A stretch of 62,580 nt of DNA from Streptomyces griseicoloratus (GTDB lineage Bacteria; Actinomycetota; Actinomycetes; Streptomycetales; Streptomycetaceae). The position numbers and the translations under genes were made by a program. Shown in pieces: positions 8,779-17,984 of the stretch; the stretch's first letter is position 1; each line of letters begins with the position of its first letter. The stretch is taken from contig NZ_JACVQF010000212.1 of NCBI RefSeq assembly GCF_014534645.1, positions 1 through 62,580 on the forward strand. Direction: 5' to 3'. The notes beneath the pieces are model-generated. The model was not told the DNA's origin, did no database searches, and saw only the letters and a program-made list of their open reading frames with translations.

Positions 8779-9981
8779 GTGCAGCGCCTCTACGACTTCC
8801 TTCGCAGACACCCCACCGGGGTCGACTGCGTCTGGGCCCTTGTCCTGCTCGGGATTTCCGTGGCGTCCCTGGCCCCGCAGCAGGAGGCCAGAGGGACGGA
8901 CGCCCCGGCGCTGACCATTCCGTTCATGGTGCTGCTGTGCCTGGTGATCGCGCTGCGCCGGCGCATGCCGGAGAAGATGCTGCTGCTGGGCGTCGGACTC
9001 GGCGTGGCGCAGCTGGCGCTGGACGTCCCGACGATGCCCGCCGACTTCGCACTCCTCGTCATCGTCTACACCGTGGCCGCGACCGGCGCCCGCTGGGCCT
9101 CCCGGACCGCGCTCACGGCGGGCCTGTGCGCCGCGCCCGTCGCCCAGCTGCGCTGGCCCAACGACGACGTGAGCATAGCGGGCAACATCGCCGTGACCGT
9201 CTTCCAGGCGGTGCCGTTCGCCCTGGCCTGGGTGCTCGGCGACTCCATCCGCACCCGCCGCGCCTACTTCGCCCAGCTCGAGGAGCGGGCGGCCCGGCTG
9301 GAGAAGGAGCGCGAGGCGCAGGCCAAGGTCGCGGTCGCCGCCGAGCGCGCCCGGATCGCGCGCGAACTGCACGACGTCGTCGCGCACAACGTCTCCGTGA
9401 TGGTGGTGCAGGCCGACGGCGCCGCCTACGTCCTCGACGCCGCCCCCGACCAGGCGAAGAAGGCCCTGGAGACGATCTCCTCCACCGGCCGCCAGGCCCT
9501 CGCCGAGATGCGCCGCCTGCTGGGCGTGCTGCGCACCGGCGAGCACCAGGAGGCCGGCGAGTACGTCCCCCAGCCCGACGTCCAGCAGATCGAGGACCTC
9601 GTCGAGCAGTGCCGCAGCCACGGGCTGCCCGTCGACTTCAAGGTCGAGGGCACCCCGCGTCCGCTGCCCAGCGGCGTGGAGCTGACCGCGTACCGCATCG
9701 TGCAGGAGGCGCTCACGAACACGCGCAAGCACGGCGGACCCAACGCCGGCGCCAGCGTGCGCCTGGTCTACTTCGACGACGGCCTCGGCCTGCTGGTCGA
9801 GGACGACGGCAAGGGCGCCCCGCACGAGCTGTACGAGGAGGGCGGCTTCGACGGCCAGGGCCACGGCCTGATCGGCATGCGGGAACGGGTCGGCATGGTC
9901 GGCGGCACCCTGGACGCGGGCCCGCGCCCGGGCGGAGGATTCCGCATCAGCGCGCTGCTGCCGCTGAGACCGGCACACTGA
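8779..9981 (+). CDS. Sensor histidine kinase, NarL/DesK type (HisKA_3)
   Basis: 400 residues. Four or five membrane spans fill residues 15-155, followed by a coiled linker. The HisKA_3 phospho-acceptor motif ARELHDVVAHNVSVM has His198. The ATP-binding domain shows the N box (QEALTNTRKHGG) and the late G-H-G-L-x-G-M-R-E-R motif. There is no extracellular domain of note, so the signal is probably sensed within the membrane. It is paired with the response regulator 72 bases downstream. Confidence 0.9.
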   Translation: MQRLYDFLRRHPTGVDCVWALVLLGISVASLAPQQEARGTDAPALTIPFMVLLCLVIALRRRMPEKMLLLGVGLGVAQLALDVPTMPADFALLVIVYTVAATGARWASRTALTAGLCAAPVAQLRWPNDDVSIAGNIAVTVFQAVPFALAWVLGDSIRTRRAYFAQLEERAARLEKEREAQAKVAVAAERARIARELHDVVAHNVSVMVVQADGAAYVLDAAPDQAKKALETISSTGRQALAEMRRLLGVLRTGEHQEAGEYVPQPDVQQIEDLVEQCRSHGLPVDFKVEGTPRPLPSGVELTAYRIVQEALTNTRKHGGPNAGASVRLVYFDDGLGLLVEDDGKGAPHELYEEGGFDGQGHGLIGMRERVGMVGGTLDAGPRPGGGFRISALLPLRPAH

Positions 9982-10053
9982 CGCCCGCGCACATCCGCAC
10001 GTACGGCGTTGACACCTGTAAGACCCCAGGCAGACGGAACGGAAGAGGCCCCG

Positions 10054-10725
10054 ATGACGATCCGCGTAATGCTCGTCGACGACCAGGTGCTGCTGCGCAC
10101 CGGGTTCCGGATGGTGCTCGCCGCCCAGCCGGACATGGAGGTCGTCGCCGAGGCGGGCGACGGCGTCGAGGCCCTCCAGGTGCTGCGCTCGACCGACGTG
10201 GACGTGGTGCTGATGGACGTCCGCATGCCCAAGCTGGACGGGGTGGAGGCCACCAGCCGGATCTGCGCGCAGCCCGGCGCCCCGAAGGTACTGATCCTGA
10301 CCACCTTCGACCTCGACGAGTACGCGTTCTCGGCGCTGAAGGCGGGAGCCTCCGGCTTCATGCTCAAGGACGTGCCGCCCGGCGAACTGCTCGCCGCGAT
10401 CCGCTCCGTGCACAGCGGCGACGCGGTGGTCGCCCCCTCCACCACCCGCCGCCTGCTGGACCGCTTCGCCCCGATGCTGCCGGCCACCGGCAAGGAGCCC
10501 CAGCACAAGGAGCTCCAGCGGCTCACCGAGCGCGAGCGTGAGGTGATGGTGCTGGTCGCGCAGGGACTGTCCAACGGCGAGATCGCGGCCCGGCTGGTGC
10601 TGTCGGAGGCGACCGTGAAGACGCACGTGGGCCGCATCCTGACCAAGCTGGCCCTGCGCGACCGGGTGCAGGTGGTGGTGCTGGCCTACGAGACCGGCCT
10701 GGTGCGGGCCGGCGGACACGACTGA
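10054..10725 (+). CDS. LuxR/NarL-type response regulator
   Basis: 223 residues. The receiver domain has the acidic pair in MLVDDQ and phospho-acceptor Asp55 (LMDVRMPKLDG), with the conserved Thr/Lys later (TTFD...LKDVPPGELL). The C-terminal LuxR helix-turn-helix is at about 165-220 (LTEREREVMVLVAQGLSNGE). The ATG at 10054 follows GGAAGAGG and was preferred to an upstream in-frame start. It is the partner of the kinase at 8779. The regulon is unknown. Confidence 0.9.
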   Translation: MTIRVMLVDDQVLLRTGFRMVLAAQPDMEVVAEAGDGVEALQVLRSTDVDVVLMDVRMPKLDGVEATSRICAQPGAPKVLILTTFDLDEYAFSALKAGASGFMLKDVPPGELLAAIRSVHSGDAVVAPSTTRRLLDRFAPMLPATGKEPQHKELQRLTEREREVMVLVAQGLSNGEIAARLVLSEATVKTHVGRILTKLALRDRVQVVVLAYETGLVRAGGHD

Positions 10726-10744
10726 CGGCGCCCGGGGCCGTCGG

Positions 10745-10750
10745 TAGGGT
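10745..10750 (+). promoter_or_regulatory. Candidate -10 box, leaderless promoter of tmrB-like gene
   Basis: TAGGGT followed by six bases and the ATG at 10757; no ribosome binding site is visible. Confidence 0.4.
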
Positions 10751-10756
10751 CTGCGC

Positions 10757-11389
10757 ATGCTCCTGTGGATCAACGGCCCTTTCGGGGGCGGCAAGACACA
10801 GACCGCACACGAGATACGGCGCCGGCTGCCCGGCAGCGTCATCTGCGACCCCGAGCACGCCGGCTTCGGCCTGCGCCGCATGCTGCCGCCCGGACTGCGG
10901 GGGGACTTCCAGGACCTCGTCTCCTGGCGGCAGGGCGTGGTGGAGGTGCTCGACCTCGCGCTCCGCGAGCACGACGGCGTGGTGATCGTCCCCATGACGG
11001 TGACGGACTCCGGGTACTTCGCCGAGACCGTCGGACGGCTGAGCGACCTCGGCCACGACGTACGGCACTTCACCCTCCTCGCCGAGCGCGAGACCGTCCT
11101 GAGGCGGCTGCGTGAGCGGGGCATCGGGGAAGTCCTGCGGTACGTCGCCGGGAAGGAGACCGGTCCGCGCCGGGAGAGCTGGGCGGTGCGGCAGCTCGAC
11201 CACTGCCTGGAGCGGCTGCGCGAGCCGGAGTTCGCCGAGCACCTGTGGACCGACCACTCGACCGTCCCGAAGACCGCGGACCGGATCGCCGTGCTCGCCG
11301 GGCTCACCCTCGAACCCAACCGCGAGGGCGCGCTGCGGACGCGGCTCCGGCAGGCGGGCGTGGGGCTGCGGCACATCCGGTTCGACTGA
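10757..11389 (+). CDS. TmrB-like ATP-binding protein
   Basis: 210 residues. The N-terminal WINGPFGGGKTQTA is a Walker A with the exact spacing of Bacillus subtilis TmrB (WINGAFGSGKTQTA, from memory). Similarity continues through CDPEHAGFGLRRMLP, VIVPMTVTDSGYF, HFTLLAERETVLRRLR and the C-terminal HIRFD. TmrB confers tunicamycin resistance in Bacillus by binding the drug. Whether this homologue protects against a nucleoside antibiotic or acts as a small kinase is unknown. It sits just after a two-component pair but probably has its own leaderless promoter. Confidence 0.75.
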   Translation: MLLWINGPFGGGKTQTAHEIRRRLPGSVICDPEHAGFGLRRMLPPGLRGDFQDLVSWRQGVVEVLDLALREHDGVVIVPMTVTDSGYFAETVGRLSDLGHDVRHFTLLAERETVLRRLRERGIGEVLRYVAGKETGPRRESWAVRQLDHCLERLREPEFAEHLWTDHSTVPKTADRIAVLAGLTLEPNREGALRTRLRQAGVGLRHIRFD

Positions 11390-11401
11390 GCCCGGTGCGG
11401 G

Positions 11402-12508
11402 CTACCGCAGGATGCCCTCCAGGAAGTCGCTGCCCAGGCGGGCCACCACCGTCACGTCCAGCTGGTGCAGGACGTACCGCCCGCGGCGGCGCATGGTGAG
11501 CAGTCCCGCCTTCTTCAGCACGCCCAGGTGCCGGGATATCTCCGGGGCCGTCATGCCGTGCGCCTGCGCCAGCTCGCCCGTGGTGTAGGCGCTGCGCGCC
11601 AGAAGGCGGCAGATCCGCATCCGGACCGGGTGGGACAGCGCGGACATGCGCAGCGTGAGCTGCTCGACCGACGGGGGCGAGGCCAGTTCGGGAGAGCCGG
11701 CCGGGTAGTGCAGCACCGGCTGCCAGCCGTCCCGGTACAGGACGGACAGGTGGGGCCAGCCGAGGCTGGTGGGCAGGAGCAGCAGGCCGCCGTCCCCGGT
11801 CGCCGTACGGCCGTCGCCCAGCTTGTCGATCGTGATCCGCCCGGCGGTCTCGTCCAGCGTCACCGCCGGGGAGACCGCGGCCAGTGCCTCGGCCAGGCCC
11901 TTGCGCCGCAGGATCTCCGTCTTGTGGCGGGCGTCGGCCGCGAGCTGGTGGCGCAGCCGGGACCAGGCCTCCGCGAAGAACGCCTCGTCGCAGTCGTGCA
12001 GGAACTGCCGCAGCCAGGCCCTGATCCGCGGCGGGTCGGCGAGCAGCCGCTCGCTGAACCGGAGCTGCCGCGGGCCCCGCGCGGCGGCCAGGTCCAGGGC
12101 ACGCCGGCGCAGCCCGGCGTCCGTGAGCGCCGAGCGCCCCCGGGTGCCGTACTCCAGGGCGCACGTGAACTCCAGCGCCGCGTCCACGAACTGCTCGTCC
12201 GAGAGCTTGTCCAGCAGGTCCAGGTCCTCGGCGAGCGTGGCGCCCGGGAGGGTGCTGCGGCCCGGGATGCCGGCGAACGGCAGGAACAGGTCGGACAACG
12301 TGGTCCGCCACAGGAAGTCGGCCTCGCACATCCGGTCGGCCAGGTGCGAGTCCAGCCGGGCGGTGACACCGGTCACCCAGCCCTGCAGGCCCGGGTGGTG
12401 CCCCGGCTCGGACAGCGCGTGCAGCGCCATGCACAGCTCGCCCAGGGGGGAGAGTACGACGGCGACCGCCTCCGGCCTCAGTCCCGTGATGTCGATGTGC
12501 ACGCTCAT
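11402..12508 (-). CDS. ArsR-type winged-helix regulator with N-terminal DUF5937-like domain
   Basis: 368 residues. The N-terminal ~270 residues match the DUF5937-type region seen ahead of ArsR domains (SVHIDITGLRPEAVAVVLSP). Residues about 285-345 form a winged helix-turn-helix (LSHPVRMRICRLLAR, then GELAQAHGMTAPEISRHLGV, LKKAGLLTMRRRGRYVLH). No cysteine metal site typical of ArsR is obvious in the recognition helix. The start at 12508 was chosen; a GTG at 12523 is possible, and both have poor ribosome binding sites. It is divergent from the small gene at 12670, a plausible target. Confidence 0.7.
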   Translation of the reverse strand: MSVHIDITGLRPEAVAVVLSPLGELCMALHALSEPGHHPGLQGWVTGVTARLDSHLADRMCEADFLWRTTLSDLFLPFAGIPGRSTLPGATLAEDLDLLDKLSDEQFVDAALEFTCALEYGTRGRSALTDAGLRRRALDLAAARGPRQLRFSERLLADPPRIRAWLRQFLHDCDEAFFAEAWSRLRHQLAADARHKTEILRRKGLAEALAAVSPAVTLDETAGRITIDKLGDGRTATGDGGLLLLPTSLGWPHLSVLYRDGWQPVLHYPAGSPELASPPSVEQLTLRMSALSHPVRMRICRLLARSAYTTGELAQAHGMTAPEISRHLGVLKKAGLLTMRRRGRYVLHQLDVTVVARLGSDFLEGILR

Positions 12509-12669
12509 GCCCTCATGGTGCACTCCGCCACCGACAACGCCGGCCTCGTTTGACGGCCGCCGTCAATCCACGCGACGCGGGACGCCGCACCGGAGCAGTC
12601 TGGGACCACCGGGGCAGCCGCGGAGCCCGATCACACCCGACCTCCTACGTCCCGAGAAGGCGATCCGTC

Positions 12670-12897
12670 ATGAGCGTCACCCAGCAGTACCTCCTCGACA
12701 CCCACCGCGCCCGGCAGCACGGTGAGCCCCTGCCGCCCGCGCCCGGCACGCACGACCGTGCGGTCGTGCGCGAGTGGCGCGAGTACCGCCGCTTCCGGGC
12801 GGTACTCGCCGGACGCCCGGCCCACGGGCGGCTACGACGGGCACTGACCCGGTGGCTGTCGCCGCATCCAGGTCCTAGGCGCCGCTCCGCGGGCTGA
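12670..12897 (+). CDS. Small basic protein, function unknown
   Basis: 75 residues, starting MSVTQQYLLDTHRARQHGE. A GAGAAGG site lies about nine bases before the ATG. It is rich in Arg, with no membrane segment and no recognised motif. The last 23 bases overlap the 3' end of the convergent lyase gene. It lies 161 bases from the divergent ArsR-type regulator. The codon use looks genuine, but the gene is short and the call is tentative. Confidence 0.45.
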   Translation: MSVTQQYLLDTHRARQHGEPLPPAPGTHDRAVVREWREYRRFRAVLAGRPAHGRLRRALTRWLSPHPGPRRRSAG

Positions 12898-14128
12898 GCC
12901 GGGAGACGAGATCGGCGACCGCCGTCCGCACGTCGGCGGCCGTCCACTCCAGGCCCGCGTCCTCCACACCGACCTCGGTGACGGCGAGTCCCGGGACGGG
13001 GGCGTCCCAGGCCCGGGAGAAGAGCAGGCGCCCCGTCTCCTCGCCCTGCCGGACCGCCGCCTCGGCGACGTCGTCGGCGTCGTAGGGCAGCCAGACCTGG
13101 AACTCGTGGGTGTGCGGCACCTCGGGGTGCACACGCGCCCACGGCACACCGGCCGCGGTGAAGCCCTCGCGCAGCGCGGCGGCCACCACGCGCGCGTGGG
13201 TCACGTACTCCGGCAGCCGGGGCAGTTCCCGCTCCAGTCCGGCCAGGGCCGCGAGGGCCGTCGGGAACTGCTGGAACACCGTGCCGCCGTAGCGGTGCCG
13301 CCAGACCTTCGCCTCCTCCACCAGCCACCGCGGACCGGCGAGCGCGGCACCGCCGTAGCCCTTGAGGGACTTGTAGAACGACACGTACACGCTGTCCGCC
13401 AGGCTCGCGATCTCCTCCAGCGGGCGGCCGAAGTGGACGGTGGTCTCCCACAGGCGGGCCCCGTCGAAGTGGACCACCGCGTCGCGGTCCCGCGCGGCCC
13501 CGACGACCTCGGTGAGCTCCTCCCAGGAGGGCAGCAGGAAACCGGCGTCCCTGAGCGGCAGCTCCAGCATCAGCGCGCCGAACGGCTCCTCCAGGTCGCG
13601 CACCTCCTGCGCGGTCGGCAGCTGGGGTTCGCCGGTCAGCCTGACCGGGCGCAGCCCGCTGACCTGGCTGAGGGCGTGCCGCTCGTGCACCTCGGGGTGG
13701 CTGAGCCCGTGCAGGGCGACGACCGGGCTGCCGGTGCGGCCCGCCCAGCAGCGCAGGGCGACCTGCTGGGCCATCGTGCCGGTCGGGAAGAAGGCCGCGG
13801 CCTCCAGGCCGAGGAGGGCGGCCACCTTCTTCTCCAGGGCCTCGACCACGCCGTTGCCGTACATGTCCGACGGCTCGTCGAGGTCGTACAGCTCCGCTGC
13901 CCCGTCCAGCAGGGCCAGCCGCTCCCGCAGGGAGCCGGCGAAGCCGGGGCGGGCGAGCACCCGCCGCGCCCTGCGGTGGGCGGCGGCGCGCCGCTCACGG
14001 AGCCGTTCGCGCCGCCCCTCCACCGGCTCCCCGCTCGCGGATCCCCCGCTCGCCGGCTCCTCGCTCGCCGGTTCCCCGATCGCGGATTCCCCGCTCTGCC
14101 GCTCGCTCTGCCGCGCCGTATCGCTCAT
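12875..14128 (-). CDS. PLP-dependent beta-eliminating lyase/threonine aldolase-like enzyme
   Basis: 417 residues from the ATG at 14128. The fold-type I pattern is clear: a substrate/PLP region at AAAFFPTGTMAQQVALRCW, the PLP-phosphate/ring residues around VVHFDGARLW (Asp) and the Schiff-base lysine in YVSFYKSLKGYGG. Family members cleave beta-hydroxy amino acids such as allo-threonine to glycine and an aldehyde. The first ~50 residues are an unusual Glu/Ser/Gly/Pro repeat (variants of GEPASEEPASGG) that is not part of the catalytic fold. Its 3' end overlaps the small convergent gene. Confidence 0.8.
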   Translation of the reverse strand: MSDTARQSERQSGESAIGEPASEEPASGGSASGEPVEGRRERLRERRAAAHRRARRVLARPGFAGSLRERLALLDGAAELYDLDEPSDMYGNGVVEALEKKVAALLGLEAAAFFPTGTMAQQVALRCWAGRTGSPVVALHGLSHPEVHERHALSQVSGLRPVRLTGEPQLPTAQEVRDLEEPFGALMLELPLRDAGFLLPSWEELTEVVGAARDRDAVVHFDGARLWETTVHFGRPLEEIASLADSVYVSFYKSLKGYGGAALAGPRWLVEEAKVWRHRYGGTVFQQFPTALAALAGLERELPRLPEYVTHARVVAAALREGFTAAGVPWARVHPEVPHTHEFQVWLPYDADDVAEAAVRQGEETGRLLFSRAWDAPVPGLAVTEVGVEDAGLEWTAADVRTAVADLVSRLSPRSGA

Positions 14129-14235
14129 GCGGGGATCATGCCGCGTGACGTTCCGCACGGGCACCCGGGTACCCGCACGCGATCCCACACGCCCGCGCGT
14201 GTGTGTGCTCCGGCTCCGTACGGAAACCCACAGCC

Positions 14236-14244
14236 TGTGGACAA
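14236..14244 (-). promoter_or_regulatory. Perfect match to the Streptomyces DnaA box
   Basis: The minus strand reads TTGTCCACA, the preferred Streptomyces DnaA box. It partly overlaps a CCACAGCCTGTGG palindrome. It lies in the 202-base divergent region between the lyase and the pantothenate/NAD operon. A single box can occur by chance, so function is unproven. Confidence 0.35.
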
Positions 14245-14330
14245 CCGGACGCCCCCCGAACCAATCGCGTTAACATGACGAGAAATCGTCCGGTACCCCG
14301 AGCGGACTGGAACGGGAAGGCCGCCGTCGC

Positions 14331-15260
14331 GTGAACACAACCCCACAGCCAGACCCCAAGGACCGCCCTGCGCGGCTCACCGTCGGCGTCGTCGGCGCCG
14401 GCCGCGTGGGCCCCGCGCTGGCCGCGTCCCTCCAGCTCGCCGGGCACCGCCCGGTCGCCGCCTCGGGGGTGTCGGACGCCTCCAGGCGGCGTGCCGCGGC
14501 CCTGCTCCCCGACGTGCCGCTCGTCACGCCCGCCGAGGTCCTGGAGCGCGCCGAGCTGGTGCTGCTGACGGTTCCGGACGACGCCCTGCCCGGCCTCGTG
14601 ACCGGACTCGCCGAGACCGGCGCGGTACGCCCCGGCCAGCTGCTCGTCCACACCTCCGGGCGGTACGGCGCCAGGGTGCTGGACCCCGCCCTGCGGGCCG
14701 GCGCCCTGCCGCTGGCCCTGCACCCGGCGATGACCTTCACCGGCACCCCCGTGGACGTCCAGCGCCTGGCCGGGTGCTCCTTCGGCGTCACCGCGCCCGA
14801 GGAGCTGCGACTGGCCGCCGAGGCCCTCGTCATCGAGATGGGCGGCGAACCGGAGTGGATCGCCGAGGACAAGCGCCCCCTGTACCACGCGGCGCTCGCC
14901 CTCGGCGCCAACCACCTGATCACGCTGGTCGCCCAGTCCATGGAGCTGCTGCGCACCGCGGGCGTCGACGCCCCCGACCGGATGCTCGGCCCGCTGCTGG
15001 GCGCCGCCCTCGACAACGCCCTGCGCTCCGGCGACGCCGCCCTGACCGGCCCCGTCGCGCGCGGGGACGCGGGCACGGTCGCCGCCCACATCGGGGAGCT
15101 GCGCGAGCACGCCCCGCAGGCCGTCGCCGGCTACCTGGCGATGGCCCGCGCCACCGCCGACCGGGCACTTGCCCACGGGCTGCTCAAGCCCGAACTCGCC
15201 GAGGACCTGCTCGGGGTACTCGCCAACGGGACCAACGGCACCGAGGGAGACGCCCGATGA
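14331..15260 (+). CDS. Rossmann-like/DUF2520 dehydrogenase-like protein, first gene of the panC-nad operon
   Basis: 309 residues from a GTG. The N-terminal dinucleotide-binding motif is [16 protein letters not shown] (about 19-34). A helical C-terminal domain carries [20 protein letters not shown]. The fold is that of 6-phosphogluconate/ketopantoate reductase-like enzymes, and DUF2520 proteins sit next to panC in many actinobacteria. An NADP-dependent ketopantoate reductase role is an attractive inference but unproven. Its TGA overlaps the panC ATG (ATGA), indicating coupled translation. Confidence 0.8.
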   Translation: MNTTPQPDPKDRPARLTVGVVGAGRVGPALAASLQLAGHRPVAASGVSDASRRRAAALLPDVPLVTPAEVLERAELVLLTVPDDALPGLVTGLAETGAVRPGQLLVHTSGRYGARVLDPALRAGALPLALHPAMTFTGTPVDVQRLAGCSFGVTAPEELRLAAEALVIEMGGEPEWIAEDKRPLYHAALALGANHLITLVAQSMELLRTAGVDAPDRMLGPLLGAALDNALRSGDAALTGPVARGDAGTVAAHIGELREHAPQAVAGYLAMARATADRALAHGLLKPELAEDLLGVLANGTNGTEGDAR

Positions 15261-16249
15261 CCACCACCCTGCTGCGCACCGCCGACGAGCTGCACGCGCG
15301 CGTGCGCCGCGGTCGCCGTGCCGTCGTGATGACCATGGGCGCCCTGCACGAGGGCCACGCCACCCTGATCCGCACCGCCCGCGGGATCGCCGGGCCGGAC
15401 GGCGAGGTCGTCGTCACCGTCTTCGTCAACCCGCTCCAGTTCGGTCAGGGCGAGGACCTCGACCGCTACCCGCGCACCCTGGAGGCCGACCTCAAGGTCG
15501 CCGAGCAGGCGGGCGCCGACGTCGTCTTCGCCCCCTCCGTCGAGGAGGTCTACCCGGGCGGCGAGCCCCAGGTCCGCATCTCCGCCGGACCCATGGGCGA
15601 ACGCCTGGAGGGCGCCTCCCGGCCCGGCCACTTCGACGGCATGCTCACGGTCGTCGCCAAGCTGCTGCACCTGACCCGTCCCGACACGGCCCTGTACGGC
15701 CAGAAGGACGCCCAGCAGCTCGCCCTGATCCGCCGCATGGTCCGCGACCTCAACTTCGGTGTGGAGATCGTCGGCGTCCCCACCGTCCGCGAGGAGGACG
15801 GCCTGGCGCTCTCCAGCCGCAACCGCTACCTCTCGCCGCAGGAGCGCCGCACGGCCCTCGCCCTGTCCCAGGCCCTGTTCGCGGGCCTCGACCGGCACGT
15901 CGCCCTGGAGGCGCTGCGCGCGCGGGCCCGCGAAGTGCCCGCCACGCGTGCGCGTGCCGAGGCCCTCAGCGCCCTCGGGGAGTCCCGCGCGGCGGCCGAC
16001 GCCCACGCCGTCGCCGAGGCCACCCCCGGCAACCCGGCGGCCGTCCGGGCCGCCGCCCGCCTGGTCCTGGACGACGCCGCCCGCTTCGACCCGCCGCTGC
16101 GGCTGGACTACCTCGCCCTGGTCGATCCGTCCGACTTCTCCGAGATCGGGGACGACTTCACCGGCGAGGCCGTCCTCGCCGTCGCCGCACGGGTCGGCGC
16201 GACCCGGCTGATCGACAACATCCCCCTCACCTTCGGAGCCGCCTCGTGA
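15257..16249 (+). CDS. panC: Pantothenate synthetase (pantoate--beta-alanine ligase)
   Basis: 330 residues. It joins pantoate and beta-alanine with ATP to make pantothenate. The nucleotidyl-transferase motif [13 protein letters not shown] (about 29-41), [35 protein letters not shown] and [13 protein letters not shown] are all present. Somewhat longer than many PanC (about 285), with an Ala/Arg-rich insertion around residues 215-270. It overlaps the upstream DUF2520 gene by four bases, and its stop overlaps the nadB GTG. Confidence 0.96.
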   Translation: MTTTLLRTADELHARVRRGRRAVVMTMGALHEGHATLIRTARGIAGPDGEVVVTVFVNPLQFGQGEDLDRYPRTLEADLKVAEQAGADVVFAPSVEEVYPGGEPQVRISAGPMGERLEGASRPGHFDGMLTVVAKLLHLTRPDTALYGQKDAQQLALIRRMVRDLNFGVEIVGVPTVREEDGLALSSRNRYLSPQERRTALALSQALFAGLDRHVALEALRARAREVPATRARAEALSALGESRAAADAHAVAEATPGNPAAVRAAARLVLDDAARFDPPLRLDYLALVDPSDFSEIGDDFTGEAVLAVAARVGATRLIDNIPLTFGAAS

Positions 16250-17979
16250 CCAGCACAGGCATACGACTGCACGCACCCGCGCCCGGGTGGGCCATCGCCG
16301 CGGACGTGGTGGTCGTCGGCTCCGGCGTCGCCGGCCTCACGGCGGCCCTGCGCTGCGAGGCGGCCGGCCTGGAGACGGTCGTCGTCACCAAGGCCCGCCT
16401 CGACGACGGCTCCACCCGCTGGGCGCAGGGCGGCATCGCCGCGGCCCTGGGCGAGGGCGACACCCCCGAACAGCACCTGGACGACACCCTGGTCGCGGGC
16501 GCCGGCCTGTGCGACGAGAACGCGGTCCGCACCCTCGTGACCGAGGGCCCCGACGCCGTACGCCGGCTCATCGCGACCGGCGCGCAGTTCGACGCGTCCA
16601 CAGAGGGCGGGCTGGCCCTGACCCGCGAGGGCGGCCACCACCGCCGCCGTATCGCGCACGCCGGCGGCGACGCCACGGGCGCGGAGATCTCCCGCGCGCT
16701 CGTCGAGGCGGTACGCGCGCGTGGCCTGCGCACCGTCGAGAACGCGCTCGTCCTCGACCTCCTCACGGACGCCGAGGGCCGCACCGCCGGCGTCACCCTG
16801 CACGTCATGGGCGAGGGCCAGCACGACGGCGTGGGCGCGGTGCACGCCCCCGCCGTGGTCCTGGCGACCGGCGGCATGGGCCAGGTCTTCTCGGCGACGA
16901 CGAACCCCTCCGTCTCGACGGGCGACGGCGTGGCCCTCGCGCTGCGCGCCGGCGCCGAGGTGAGCGACCTGGAGTTCGTCCAGTTCCACCCCACGGTCCT
17001 CTTCCTCGGCCCGGACGCGGAGGGCCAGCAGCCCCTGGTCTCGGAGGCGGTACGCGGCGAGGGCGCCCACCTGGTGGACGCCGACGGGGTGCGCTTCATG
17101 CAGGGGCAGCACGAACTCGCCGAACTCGCGCCCCGGGACGTCGTCGCCAAGGGCATCATGCGCCGCATGCAGGAGCAGGACGCCGAGCACATGTTCCTCG
17201 ACGCCCGGCACTTCGGCGCCGACATGTGGGAGCACCGCTTCCCGACGATCCTCGCCGCCTGCCGCGCCCACGGCATCGACCCGGTCACCGAGCCGATCCC
17301 GGTCGCCCCGGCCGCCCACTACGCCTCCGGCGGCGTCCGCACCGACTCCCACGGCCGTACGACGGTCCCCGGCCTGTACGCGTGCGGGGAGGTGGCCTGC
17401 ACGGGCGTGCACGGCGCCAACCGGCTGGCCTCCAACTCCCTCCTCGAAGGGCTCGTCTACGCCGAACGCATCGCCGCGGACGTGGCGGCGAGCCACGCGG
17501 ACGGCACCCTCCACGCGCGCGTGCCCGCCCCCGTCCCGCACCCGGAGCAGCCCGCGCACCCGCTCCTCCCGCCCGAGGCCCGCTTCGCCATCCAGCGGAT
17601 CATGACCGAGGGCGCCGGCGTCCTGCGCTCCGGCGAGTCCCTCACCCGGGCCGCCGACCAGCTCGGCCGGCTCCACGCCGAGGCCCGCGAAGCCCTCCAC
17701 GACAACGGCAAGACGGCCGAGCCGGGCGTCGACACCTGGGAGACCACGAACCTGCTGTGCGTGGCCCGCGTCCTGGTGGCCGCGGCGGCACAGCGGGAGG
17801 AGACCCGGGGCTGCCACTGGCGCGAGGACCACCCCGACCACGACGACACCACCTGGCGCCGCCACATCGTCGTACGCCTGAACCCGGACCGGACCCTCGC
17901 GGTGCACCCCACCGACACCGCAGAATTCCCCCCGACCGCCCACGTCCCCCAGCCGACGCAGCGCCCCCAGGAGCAGTGA
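16246..17979 (+). CDS. nadB: L-aspartate oxidase
   Basis: 577 residues from a GTG that overlaps the panC stop (GTGA). It oxidises L-aspartate to iminoaspartate using FAD, the first step of de novo NAD synthesis. The FAD-binding motif [15 protein letters not shown] (about 22-36), the [11 protein letters not shown] loop, the substrate-binding region around VQFHPTVLF, and the fumarate-reductase-family [20 protein letters not shown] with [10 protein letters not shown] are all clear. nadA is not in this window; nadC follows directly. Confidence 0.96.
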   Translation: MTSTGIRLHAPAPGWAIAADVVVVGSGVAGLTAALRCEAAGLETVVVTKARLDDGSTRWAQGGIAAALGEGDTPEQHLDDTLVAGAGLCDENAVRTLVTEGPDAVRRLIATGAQFDASTEGGLALTREGGHHRRRIAHAGGDATGAEISRALVEAVRARGLRTVENALVLDLLTDAEGRTAGVTLHVMGEGQHDGVGAVHAPAVVLATGGMGQVFSATTNPSVSTGDGVALALRAGAEVSDLEFVQFHPTVLFLGPDAEGQQPLVSEAVRGEGAHLVDADGVRFMQGQHELAELAPRDVVAKGIMRRMQEQDAEHMFLDARHFGADMWEHRFPTILAACRAHGIDPVTEPIPVAPAAHYASGGVRTDSHGRTTVPGLYACGEVACTGVHGANRLASNSLLEGLVYAERIAADVAASHADGTLHARVPAPVPHPEQPAHPLLPPEARFAIQRIMTEGAGVLRSGESLTRAADQLGRLHAEAREALHDNGKTAEPGVDTWETTNLLCVARVLVAAAAQREETRGCHWREDHPDHDDTTWRRHIVVRLNPDRTLAVHPTDTAEFPPTAHVPQPTQRPQEQ

Positions 17980-17984
17980 CAGCA

